Assembly (NCBI GenBank): GCA_002427615.1
Contig: DIFH01000054.1
Coordinates: 1-9,203 of the forward strand
Source: Paludibacter sp. UBA5753
Lineage (GTDB): Bacteria; Bacteroidota; Bacteroidia; Bacteroidales; Paludibacteraceae
Reading direction: 5' to 3'
Length of the DNA: 9,203 bases
Below are positions 1-5,855 of this stretch, piece by piece. The stretch's first letter is position 1. The number at the start of each line of letters is the position of its first letter. The notes below the pieces were generated by a model, which saw only the letters and a program-made list of their open reading frames with translations, was not told the DNA's origin and did no database searches. Made by a program: the position numbers and the translations under genes.

Positions 1-130
1 AGCCCGCTTCGGGGCTGGGGTTCTTGGTTATTCAACATCCCCCAGTATCGCTACGCTCACTGCGGGTTATTCACATTTAGCCACTCCGTGGCATAAAATA
101 GTTTTTCAGCAGACCCTATCTAATGTGTCA
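1..130. repeat. Hairpin-rich intergenic repeat at the window edge
   Basis: Two short perfect hairpins are visible: AGCCC/GGGCT (1-5 with 12-16) and GCCAC-TCC-GTGGC (80-92). Between them lies a GC-richer stretch unlike the AT-rich DNA that follows. From memory, sequences of this kind recur between genes in Bacteroidales and may relate to REP-type elements; that is recollection, not a search. The repeat is cut by the window start, so its full extent is unknown. No coding sequence is supported here. Confidence 0.45.
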
Positions 131-242
131 AAATAGAATTGAGTTTAAAAACTCATCGTATATTTATCCTTAGTACCTTATCTTACAAATTCGTGTATTT
201 TTTGGCACAATATTCAAATATCAGTCATTTAAAGTATAATAA

Positions 243-269
243 AAATATAGGAAATATCAGCCTATATTT
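243..269. repeat. 9-bp perfect hairpin in the ABC-F upstream region
   Basis: The arms AAATATAGG (243-251) and CCTATATTT (261-269) are exact reverse complements around a 9-nt loop. It lies in the non-coding stretch 131-471. The rest of that stretch holds small stems such as CTGG-TTTGT-CCAG near 309-321 and the ATTTGCGA motifs listed separately. No T-run follows, so it is not a convincing terminator. Function unknown. Confidence 0.5.
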
Positions 270-449
270 GCGAGAATTTGCGATATTTGCGTTCTACCTT
301 TTTGGTTCTGGTTTGTCCAGATTAGGAATCATACGAAAAGCGAAGGCTTCACTTAGAGTGAAACTCTCGCCGAGATAAAAAAAAGAAATAACCACTTTAT
401 CAATGATTTGCGATGTTCTCTCTGTGCAAACAAACTGTAAATCGCAAAT
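265..449. promoter_or_regulatory. Repeated ATTTGCGA motifs upstream of the ABC-F gene
   Basis: ATTTGCGA-type octamers occur nearly head to tail at 265-272, 276-283 and (as ATTTGCG) 285-291. A further copy, ATTTGCGAT, lies at 406-414 and its exact reverse complement, ATCGCAAAT, at 441-449, ending 22 bases before the ABC-F start codon. The last two could form a 9-bp stem with a 26-nt loop in the leader RNA, or be protein-binding half-sites. No clear -7/-33 promoter pair was found here, so the role is inference. Confidence 0.35.
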
Positions 450-471
450 AATTTAATTGTAAATTACACAC

Positions 472-2106
472 ATGTTATCAGCCGACGGACTTACAGTCGA
501 ATTCAACGGACAAACGCTTTTTCAGGATATTTCATTTGTAATCAATGAGAAAGATCGCATCGCCCTGATGGGAAAAAATGGCGCGGGGAAATCCACTCTA
601 TTAAAAATACTGGCAGGTATTCGTGAACCTTCAAAAGGTTCTGTTTCGTATCCCAAAGATACGATAGTGGCTTATCTGCCACAACACTTACTTACCGAAG
701 ACACACGCACGGTTTTTGATGAAACTGCCCAGGCTTTTTCGGCTATTACCGAAATGGAAAAGCAAATCGAAACCATCAACGAAGAATTATCCGCCAGAAC
801 CGACTATGATTCGGATAGTTATATGGAACTTATCGAAAAAATTTCGACATTGAGCGAGCAGTTTTACAGCATTGAAGAAATAAACTACGATGCCGATATC
901 GAAAAAACATTGCTCGGCTTGGGATTTTCGCGAGAGGATTTCACTCGTAAAACTTCGGAATTCAGTGGCGGTTGGCGTATGCGCATCGAGTTGGCAAAAA
1001 TATTGCTTCGCCGACCGGATATTATTTTACTTGATGAACCCACCAATCATTTGGATATCGAATCCATCCAATGGCTCGAAGATTTTCTGGTAAATTCGGC
1101 TAAAGCTGTTGTTGTTATTTCGCACGACCGCACGTTTATTGACAATATCACAACCCGTACCATAGAAATAACCATGGGCCGTATCTACGACTACAAAGCC
1201 AAATACTCACACTACCTCGAATTGCGTAAGGAACGACGGGAACAGCAACAAAAACAATACGAAGAGCAACAAAAAATGATTGCCGAAACCACTGAGTTTA
1301 TCGAACGTTTCAAAGGAACCTATTCAAAAACGTTACAAGTGCAATCGCGTGTAAAAATGTTAGAAAAGATTGTGCCAATCGAAGTTGATGAGGTGGATTC
1401 ATCCCGTTTGCGACTGAAATTTCCACCTTCGCCCCGCTCGGGAAATTATCCTGTCACCGCAGAAAATGTAGGGAAAATTTATGGAGAAAAACGCATCTTT
1501 GCCAATGCCAGTTTTATGATCGAACGAGGGGAAAAAATTGCTTTTGTCGGTAAAAACGGGGAAGGAAAATCGACGCTTGTCAAATCCATCATGGGTGAAA
1601 TTGAACATGATGGCAAACTTACGCTGGGGCATAATGTAAAAATCGGTTACTTTGCGCAAAATCAGGCATCGTTGCTCGACGAAAACCTGACTGTTTATCA
1701 AACGATTGATGATATTGCCGTGGGCGATATTCGCACTAAAATCAAAGACTTACTCGGTGCATTTATGTTTGGAGGCGAAGAATCGTTTAAAAAAGTCAAG
1801 GTACTTTCGGGCGGTGAGCGTACGCGATTAGCTTTATTGAAACTGTTGCTTGAGCCTGTAAACCTGCTGATTCTCGACGAGCCGACCAACCATCTGGATA
1901 TGAGAACCAAAGATATCCTGAAACAGGCTTTGGTCGATTTTGATGGAACGCTGATTGTTGTTTCGCACGACCGTGATTTTCTGGATGGATTGGTTACTAA
2001 AGTTTTCGAGTTTGGAAATCAACGCGTAACAGAGCATTTGGAGAATATCTACGGATTCCTGGCTAAAAAGAAAATGGAAAATCTGAGGGAGATTGAGCGG
2101 AAATAA
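472..2106 (+). CDS. ABC-F family ATPase (ribosome-associated translation factor type)
   Basis: A soluble protein of 544 aa with two ATP-binding cassettes in tandem and no membrane segments, the ABC-F layout. Cassette 1 has Walker A GKNGAGKST (34-42), signature FSGGW (164-168), Walker B/D-loop LLDEPTNHLD (186-195) and switch His in SHD (217-219). Cassette 2 has GKNGEGKST (360-368), LSGGER (445-450), LILDEPTNHLD (465-475) and SHD (498-500). The charged helical stretch at about 240-325, rich in Gln, Glu and Lys, is the inter-domain linker that in this family enters the ribosomal E site. Catalytic Glu is present in both cassettes. ABC-F proteins act on ribosomes, either in general translation (EttA, Uup, YbiT, YheS types) or antibiotic protection. 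The ordinary linker length and the lack of resistance context favour a housekeeping role, but the subtype cannot be assigned. The start gives an intact N-terminus just before the first beta strand. The gene appears monocistronic. Confidence 0.95.
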   Translation: MLSADGLTVEFNGQTLFQDISFVINEKDRIALMGKNGAGKSTLLKILAGIREPSKGSVSYPKDTIVAYLPQHLLTEDTRTVFDETAQAFSAITEMEKQIETINEELSARTDYDSDSYMELIEKISTLSEQFYSIEEINYDADIEKTLLGLGFSREDFTRKTSEFSGGWRMRIELAKILLRRPDIILLDEPTNHLDIESIQWLEDFLVNSAKAVVVISHDRTFIDNITTRTIEITMGRIYDYKAKYSHYLELRKERREQQQKQYEEQQKMIAETTEFIERFKGTYSKTLQVQSRVKMLEKIVPIEVDEVDSSRLRLKFPPSPRSGNYPVTAENVGKIYGEKRIFANASFMIERGEKIAFVGKNGEGKSTLVKSIMGEIEHDGKLTLGHNVKIGYFAQNQASLLDENLTVYQTIDDIAVGDIRTKIKDLLGAFMFGGEESFKKVKVLSGGERTRLALLKLLLEPVNLLILDEPTNHLDMRTKDILKQALVDFDGTLIVVSHDRDFLDGLVTKVFEFGNQRVTEHLENIYGFLAKKKMENLREIERK

Positions 2107-2211
2107 TGGGCATTCCTCGATTCTGACAGCGGTCGAAAAGGCATTGTCGGCAATTGAAGACCTTTAGAGCCTCTCTATTTTCACTTTATTGTATTTTTTC
2201 GTTTCAATTCA

Positions 2212-2243
2212 TTTATTTTTATTGGATAAATTAAGTAAATTTG
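2212..2243 (+). promoter_or_regulatory. Candidate Bacteroidota promoter for the TPR-HTH regulator
   Basis: TAAATTTG (2236-2243) matches the phylum's -7 consensus TAnnTTTG exactly. TTTA (2212-2215) lies 20 nt upstream as a one-mismatch version of the -33 TTTG. Transcription would start near 2248-2250, leaving a very short leader before the ATG at 2261. The remainder of 2107-2211, after the ABC-F stop, shows only a weak nested stem (GGTC 2131-2134 with GACC 2159-2162). Confidence 0.5.
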
Positions 2244-2260
2244 CCGGTATATTTTAAGTA

Positions 2261-3868
2261 ATGTGTATGATTTCAGGTTTCCGCGTTTACATATTTCCGC
2301 TTATTTGCCTTTGTTTTTTCGGTTGTTCGCTTATACCCGGCGAGCTCAAAACAGCCGAAGAACTGATGGAAACATCTCCCGATTCAGCGCTGAAAGTACT
2401 GAGAGGAATAAGACGAATCCAGCTGATCAATCCTGCCGACAAAGCCTTGTATGCCCTGCTTATGAGCCAAGCTTACGATAAAAACGATATCAAGATAGAA
2501 TCCGACTCGCTGATTTCCATTGCTGCCAACTACTACGACAAAAAAGAACCCATCCGTGCCGGATATGCATGGCTGTATTCCGGCAGGTGCGCCCACAACA
2601 GGGGCAACGCCGAGGCGCAGGCCGATGCTTTGCTGAAAGCGCAGGAATTCGCCGAAATGACCGACAACTACAAATTGCAGGGACTTGTGTATTGTGATAA
2701 GGCTGACATGTACCAATCGCAAAATCAAATGGACAGCGTGATTGCGTACAATAAAAAAGGATATCAGGTTTTTGTCAAAGCCAACGACACATACAATTCG
2801 GTACTGGCTGCAATCAGTATCGGGTACAGCTATTCGGCAGCCAGGGAACCCGACAGTGCGCTGGCGTACTATTCCACGGCCGAAAAACTGGCCGTACCGC
2901 TCAACGACATAGTGCTTACGTCCACCATATACAAAGGACTTGGCAACAACGCTTTTCATCAAAAAGATTATCAAAAAGCCCTGTATTATTATCGCAAGGC
3001 TCCGGTTACCAACTGCGAAATATATGATTACAACAAATGGTATCTGATTGGCAAAACGTTTGTAAAAATTAACCGGCTCGATTCAGCAAAGTATTATCTG
3101 AATAAGGTGAAGCATCTGGATATAATGACCACCGATTACTATTTACTCTGGCAAAAGATTTATGAAAAAGAACAAAACCTCCCGAAATCTTTGTATTATG
3201 CCAAAAAAATTATAACAATCAAGGATTCGATATACAAACACAGCCTGAAAAACAGCTTTGCCGGACTCGAAAAAAAATATCACTACGAACATTTGTCGGT
3301 CGAAAACAAAAACCTGATTATCAAAAACAAACAAAAAGGAATTATGATTCTTGTTTTTCTGCTGTTAACAAGCATTATCGTAATAGTATTTCTCAACTGG
3401 AGATTCCAGACAAAAAAACATCAGTTGACTATCCAGCAGCAACTCAACGAACAGGAAAAAGCGCTGCTCGAAAAAGCCAACGAAAACAACGACTTACTGC
3501 AGCGCCAGACGCGCATGCAATATGTATTGCTGCAAAACGTAGAACAATACCGCAGCGAATCAAGCAAAGGGAAAAGAAATATCCTGGATAAAACACGATC
3601 GTCAGTAAGCAAAATAGAGGAAGAAATCATTATCCATACCGACAGCATCTACAAAAACATATCAAACCGACTGTCCGAAAAATATCCGCAACTCACCCAA
3701 CGCGATATCCTCATTTGTTGTATGCTGTTGGCGGGCTTCGACACAGGCATGATAGCCACCATACTCGATGTCCGGTACGAATCCATCAACATACATCGCA
3801 GCCGGCTCCGCAAGAAACTTCAACTCGAAAACAACGAAAACCTTATCGAGTTCCTCCGCAATTTCTGA
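2261..3868 (+). CDS. TPR-repeat, membrane-anchored regulator with C-terminal LuxR-type HTH
   Basis: A 535-aa protein. The N-terminus has a short hydrophobic signal with a lipobox-like FFGC (Cys22), suggesting export and possible lipidation. Residues 30-340 are helical, TPR-like repeats that begin with the AEELMETSPDSALKVL pattern common in Bacteroidales regulators. One membrane helix lies at about 360-378, followed by a Gln/Glu-rich coiled coil (about 381-465). The C-terminal 60 residues have LTQRDI...IATILDV...INIHRSRLRKKL, the spacing of a LuxR/sigma-region-4 HTH. The likely layout is a periplasmic TPR sensor, a helix, and a cytoplasmic DNA-binding domain, so it would be a one-component membrane regulator. 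Ligand and targets are unknown. The closest candidate target is the small peptide gene downstream, which has a palindrome in its leader. A second ATG at 2267 is an equally possible start. Function assignment is by architecture, not by a recognised orthologue. Confidence 0.85.
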   Translation: MCMISGFRVYIFPLICLCFFGCSLIPGELKTAEELMETSPDSALKVLRGIRRIQLINPADKALYALLMSQAYDKNDIKIESDSLISIAANYYDKKEPIRAGYAWLYSGRCAHNRGNAEAQADALLKAQEFAEMTDNYKLQGLVYCDKADMYQSQNQMDSVIAYNKKGYQVFVKANDTYNSVLAAISIGYSYSAAREPDSALAYYSTAEKLAVPLNDIVLTSTIYKGLGNNAFHQKDYQKALYYYRKAPVTNCEIYDYNKWYLIGKTFVKINRLDSAKYYLNKVKHLDIMTTDYYLLWQKIYEKEQNLPKSLYYAKKIITIKDSIYKHSLKNSFAGLEKKYHYEHLSVENKNLIIKNKQKGIMILVFLLLTSIIVIVFLNWRFQTKKHQLTIQQQLNEQEKALLEKANENNDLLQRQTRMQYVLLQNVEQYRSESSKGKRNILDKTRSSVSKIEEEIIIHTDSIYKNISNRLSEKYPQLTQRDILICCMLLAGFDTGMIATILDVRYESINIHRSRLRKKLQLENNENLIEFLRNF

Positions 3869-3934
3869 CATTTTTTAACTTAAATAACCACGAAAAACGG
3901 CTTGTATATATAAGTGTTAATTTTAAAATTTATA

Positions 3935-3942
3935 TATATTTG
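3935..3942 (+). promoter_or_regulatory. Candidate -7 element upstream of the small peptide gene
   Basis: TATATTTG matches TAnnTTTG exactly, but no good -33 element stands 19-21 nt upstream. The region is AT-rich (9-bp inverted repeat 3905-3913 / 3930-3938), so a chance match is likely. A second, one-mismatch candidate, TTACTTTG, lies at 4029-4036, closer to the palindrome and the gene. Either would give the peptide its own transcript separate from the regulator. Confidence 0.3.
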
Positions 3943-4055
3943 TTTTTCAATACATTAAACATACATTTCAAAAGCGATGTATATAAAATAAATATAGCTT
4001 TTTCGAAAAAAAACCGCACTATTTTGTATTACTTTGCTGCGAAATTATTCATCAT

Positions 4056-4071
4056 ATTTAAGCGCTTAAAT
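4056..4071. promoter_or_regulatory. Perfect 16-bp palindrome, candidate operator
   Basis: ATTTAAGCGCTTAAAT equals its own reverse complement over all 16 bases. It sits 30 bases upstream of the ATG at 4102 and about 20 bases downstream of the -7-like TTACTTTG. That is a suitable place for an operator bound by a dimeric HTH protein. The adjacent TPR-HTH regulator is a possible binder, by position only. A fold-back in RNA would have no loop, so a DNA site is more plausible than a hairpin. Confidence 0.4.
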
Positions 4072-4101
4072 TATTCAGTAATAAAAACTCAATTAATTCC
4101 T

Positions 4102-4272
4102 ATGAAGAAAAAAAGCACAAGAACCGAAAACACAGTGTCAGCAGGTTCGATGTTAGATAACCGGTTCTACTTAATGGGATTCGAATTACCGAACAGCGAT
4201 CCGGATGATGATCCCATTATCATTATTCCACCCAAAAAAGCAACCGACCCCAATAATTGTGTTGCTTTTTAA
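4102..4272 (+). CDS. Small acidic orphan peptide, 56 aa, function unknown
   Basis: I do not recognise this peptide. It begins MKKKSTRTEN, has a middle section with aromatic residues (RFYLMGFELP), an unusual DPDDDPIIIIPPKK tract, and ends NNCVAF with a single Cys four residues from the end. There is no signal peptide, membrane helix or double-glycine leader. The reading frame stays open far upstream (from 3715), but that part overlaps the regulator out of frame and then reads through AT-rich leader. The Lys-rich ATG at 4102 after a Bacteroidota-style A/T-rich leader is therefore the best start. It follows the TPR-HTH regulator by 233 bases. In Bacteroidales such regulators often neighbour short peptide genes (my general knowledge, not a match to a named family). 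No maturation enzyme or exporter is in the window. It could be a signalling peptide, a modified-peptide precursor or a spurious frame. Confidence 0.45.
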   Translation: MKKKSTRTENTVSAGSMLDNRFYLMGFELPNSDPDDDPIIIIPPKKATDPNNCVAF

Positions 4273-4432
4273 AATAAGACTTTACCGAATCATTAATCAT
4301 AACTGCCAGCATATTTCTTTTTGACTGAATTTCTGTTTTTTTCTTATCTGTTTATGACTTACTTCGATACCGGTTAGCGCTACGGTTCAGAATTTCATAA
4401 ATTCTCATTTATTATCTGTTTGTATCTTCAAT

Positions 4433-4492
4433 ACCCGTAAAAGAAACCAAATCAGGTTCTTTTACGGGTTACGAAAAAAGCCGTGAACCCGT
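4433..4492 (+). promoter_or_regulatory. Two mutually exclusive hairpins (attenuator-like)
   Basis: The arms ACCCGTAAAAGAA (4433-4445) and TTCTTTTACGGGT (4457-4469) pair perfectly over 13 bp. The second arm can instead pair downstream: ACGGGTT (4464-4470) with AACCCGT (4486-4492). This alternative is extended by ACG/CGT (4471-4473 with 4482-4484) and followed by a few Ts. One segment having two partners is the geometry of a transcription attenuator. No intact gene follows for over 1.2 kb, so it may only shape the 3' end of the peptide transcript. Confidence 0.4.
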
Positions 4493-4544
4493 TTTGAAAA
4501 ATTTGTAAGTTTATAAGTTTGTAATAGTGATATACCTAACCTTT

Positions 4545-4576
4545 ACCGGCAAATGAAATTAAAATCATTTGCCGGT
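4545..4576. terminator. 12-bp perfect hairpin, terminator-like
   Basis: ACCGGCAAATGA (4545-4556) and TCATTTGCCGGT (4565-4576) are exact reverse complements around an 8-nt A/T loop. The plus-strand continuation is T-rich but interrupted, so termination would be modest. It could end transcripts from the regulator/peptide unit. It may equally be a repeat copy. Confidence 0.5.
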
Positions 4577-4630
4577 TTACTATTTCTACTTTAATAATTA
4601 TACTTTACTAAAATAAAACTTAAAAAATAT

Positions 4631-4770
4631 TTAAACCACAATAGAATAAATAGTTCACAATGCTTTCAGTATAATTATAGGGTATTATATCTTAAAATAT
4701 CGATAGGTATTTGTCTGTTGTGTCCTTTTTATCTTTGATTTATATTTTCTATTGTGCTTATTGTGGTTAA
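4631..4770. repeat. 140-bp AT-rich segment with inverted ends (MITE-like)
   Basis: AACCACAATA (4634-4643) at the left has its exact reverse complement TATTGTGGTT (4759-4768) at the right. A second partial complement, TTCTATTGTG (4747-4756), matches the CACAATAGAA spanning 4638-4647. No frame inside is coding. Terminal inverted repeats on a short non-coding segment suggest a miniature element or a recurring intergenic repeat. No target-site duplication is evident. Confidence 0.35.
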
Positions 4771-4788
4771 ATCTTTAATTTGGTAAAG
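4766..4788. repeat. Left copy of a 23-bp direct repeat
   Basis: This 23-mer (GTTAAATCTTTAATTTG, then GTAAAG) matches bases 5477-5499 at 22 of 23 positions; the only difference is G4783 versus T5494. Similarity stops sharply at both edges. The two copies bracket the recombinase remnant and the structured repeat. It may be an attachment-site or target duplication, or simply a common intergenic repeat in this genome. Confidence 0.55.
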
Positions 4789-4838
4789 TGGAAAGAACGG
4801 CAATAATATATGAATAGGGAGAAAACATTATCCCTGTT

Positions 4839-4861
4839 GGCGCGGATTTGTGATCCGTGCC
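4839..4861. repeat. 9-bp hairpin next to the recombinase remnant
   Basis: GGCGCGGAT (4839-4847) pairs with ATCCGTGCC (4853-4861) around TTGTG, with one G-T position. It is much GC-richer than its surroundings. A weaker AGGGA/TCCCT stem (4816-4820 with 4831-4835) precedes it. I recall similar 'cacggattt...aaatccgtg' palindromes scattered in Bacteroidota genomes, sometimes near recombinase fragments; this is memory only. It could be an end or recombination site of the decayed element. Confidence 0.45.
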
Positions 4862-4869
4862 AAATAAGC

Positions 4870-5075
4870 ATACCTGAACGAGTAAACGAAAGAAGCGGAA
4901 TAATGAATAATCACTGTTCACGCTTTACGACATTTGTTTGCCACCTATTTGCCCGAAGCCGGCGTCGATTTGCGCTATATTCAAAATCTACCGGGTCATC
5001 AAAACAAAAAAACAACCGAGAGTTATACCTATAACAACCAAAGGATTCGAACAAATAAAAAGTCCGTTAGATTAA
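4870..5075 (+). pseudogene. Decayed tyrosine recombinase (integrase), C-terminal fragment in three frames
   Basis: Three consecutive frames give one XerC/D-type C-terminus. Frame A (4870-4911) reads ERVNERSGIMNN. Frame B (about 4910-5032) reads TVHALRHLFATYLPEAGVDL and continues with RYIQNLPGHQ and KTTESYTY. Frame C (5031-5075) reads ITTKGFEQIKSPLD and then stops at TAA. This matches the family box II: HxLRH, the later GH and the nucleophile Tyr in TTxxY are all still present in frame B. A TGA at 4904-4906 blocks frame B upstream. The N-terminal core-binding domain and the first catalytic Arg region are absent. It is a dead remnant of an integrative or transposable element, lying between the two 23-bp direct repeats. 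Leu-to-Pro in LPGH also suggests relaxed selection. Confidence 0.8.
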
Positions 5076-5100
5076 TTGGAAATTAATTAAAAAATGTATC

Positions 5101-5150
5101 GTTTATGTGAAAAAAAGTTTCTACTTTTAAAAACTTTTTTTCACATAAAC
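5101..5150 (-). terminator. 20-bp perfect hairpin with a T-run on the minus strand
   Basis: GTTTATGTGAAAAAAAGTTT (5101-5120) and its exact reverse complement (5131-5150) enclose a 10-nt loop. Read on the minus strand the hairpin is followed by GATACATTTTTT, which suits an intrinsic terminator for a transcript coming from the structured repeat at 5273-5399. On the plus strand no T-run follows. A perfect 20-bp stem is unusually long for a terminator and could also be the end of a mobile repeat. Confidence 0.5.
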
Positions 5151-5272
5151 AGAAAACGAACATTTCAACTCAAATTTAACGAGTTAGATATACGAACTAC
5201 TTTGAGAATTGACAATTTTACCATAGGGTAGGATACAAGCGATACAACTAAATAATGCTTAAAAGAAAACTC

Positions 5273-5399
5273 AGTGTTTGATAAGAAAACGTCAAGGTCA
5301 AGGCGCACGAAGCAGCGAAAACACGGAGTCCCGCCAAGTCGGGATGAGTAGTTTTTGATGTGATTGTAACGCTGAGATTGGCGTTTTCTTGCAAACACT
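5273..5399 (-). repeat. Structured intergenic repeat, possible non-coding RNA
   Basis: The ends of this 127-bp segment are inverted repeats: AGTGTTTGATAAGAAAACG (5273-5291) against CGTTTTCTTGCAAACACT (5382-5399), 17 pairing bases with a small internal bulge. Inside is TCCCG-CCAAGT-CGGGA (5329-5344) in a GC-richer core. The minus strand contains a 77-codon open frame (5165-5398), which I reject as protein. I recall the same core appearing in many Bacteroidales genomes as small hypothetical ORFs in differing frames, which fits a non-coding repeat. With the minus-strand terminator at 5101-5150 it could produce an RNA of about 300 nt. No promoter was identified. Confidence 0.45.
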
Positions 5400-5429
5400 A
5401 AATAAAGTCAATCTGATATAGTAAATAAA

Positions 5430-5448
5430 TGCGGACTATTAGTTCGCA
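5430..5448. repeat. 8-bp hairpin beside the structured repeat
   Basis: TGCGGACT (5430-5437) pairs with AGTTCGCA (5441-5448) around ATT, with one G-T position. It lies between the structured repeat and the right 23-bp direct repeat. No function is apparent. Confidence 0.4.
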
Positions 5449-5476
5449 TACATAACTTAAAGTCGTATACACAAAT

Positions 5477-5499
5477 GTTAAATCTTTAATTTGTTAAAG
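5477..5499. repeat. Right copy of the 23-bp direct repeat
   Basis: Matches 4766-4788 at 22 of 23 positions in the same orientation, 711 bases away. The following 5500-5702 is AT-rich with no gene, hairpin or promoter that I could support. Confidence 0.55.
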
Positions 5500-5702
5500 C
5501 AGAAGTAAATGCACTATTATAGTACACAAGATACAGATATAGAAAGAAAAACATAAAAATTATCACATTGGTTACAAGAAAAAAATCAAAGAATTTAGAA
5601 ATAAACTTCATGAAACAATGTCTAAAAATAACAATAACTAACTAAATTATTTCAAATTATTAAACAAATCTACAAGTCCACTCACATACAATTTTATTTG
5701 TC

Positions 5703-5855
5703 ATGAATATAGTGAAATACAAACCTGATTTGCTCATAAACATTTCACGTTATTCTTGTGGGACTTTTGATTTCTTCAAATCTGAAGAACTAGTAGAAAC
5801 AGGAAGATTCGCTGCAAGAAATAGTATTATCAATTTTAAAACAAAGCTTCTATGA
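5703..5855 (+). pseudogene. C-terminal remnant resembling a patatin-like phospholipase
   Basis: An open frame of 50 codons from ATG 5703 to TGA 5853-5855 reads KYKPDLLINISRYSCGTFDF, then FKSEELVETGRFAARNSI. This resembles the C-terminal end of bacterial patatin-like (RssA-type) phospholipases, with PDLLI.I followed by GTFDF..aEElve.Gr.AA. The catalytic GxSxG and Asp regions would lie upstream, but that DNA (5500-5702) has stops and no recognisable lipase sequence. The gene has therefore lost its body, or only a small ORF remains. Its TGA overlaps the ATG of the FakA-like gene (ATGA, 5852-5855), as in an operon with coupled translation. That suggests the intact lipase once headed this operon. 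The assignment is by remembered family pattern on a short stretch; a chance small ORF is the alternative. Confidence 0.5.

Noticed and set aside
139..378. 79-codon plus-strand frame
   Set aside because: It spans hairpins and the ATTTGCGA repeats, has no recognisable domain, and is best explained as open frame in AT-rich DNA.
472..2106. ABC-F as an antibiotic-resistance protein
   Set aside because: No sequence feature marks it as a resistance subtype and it has no resistance-gene neighbours. A housekeeping ABC-F role is the simpler reading.
2384..2974. 196-codon antisense frame inside the regulator
   Set aside because: A low-complexity shadow opposite a well-supported TPR coding sequence, without its own motifs. 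The same holds for the antisense frames inside the ABC-F, FakA-like and DegV-like genes.
3715..4101. Long upstream extension of the small peptide frame
   Set aside because: The first part overlaps the regulator gene out of frame and the rest reads through AT-rich leader containing the palindrome. The Lys-rich ATG at 4102 is a better start.
4810..5034. 74-codon plus-strand frame as an intact gene
   Set aside because: Only a short part matches the recombinase family; the true homology shifts into two other frames, so the region is a pseudogene.
5165..5398. 77-codon minus-strand protein
   Set aside because: The segment folds as a repeat with inverted ends, no domain is visible, and similar sequences recalled from other genomes are open in differing frames.
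4273..5702. CRISPR array or tRNA gene in the long non-coding stretch
   Set aside because: The repeats are few and irregularly spaced with no spacer units, and no tRNA cloverleaf with a T-loop GTTCRA pattern was found.
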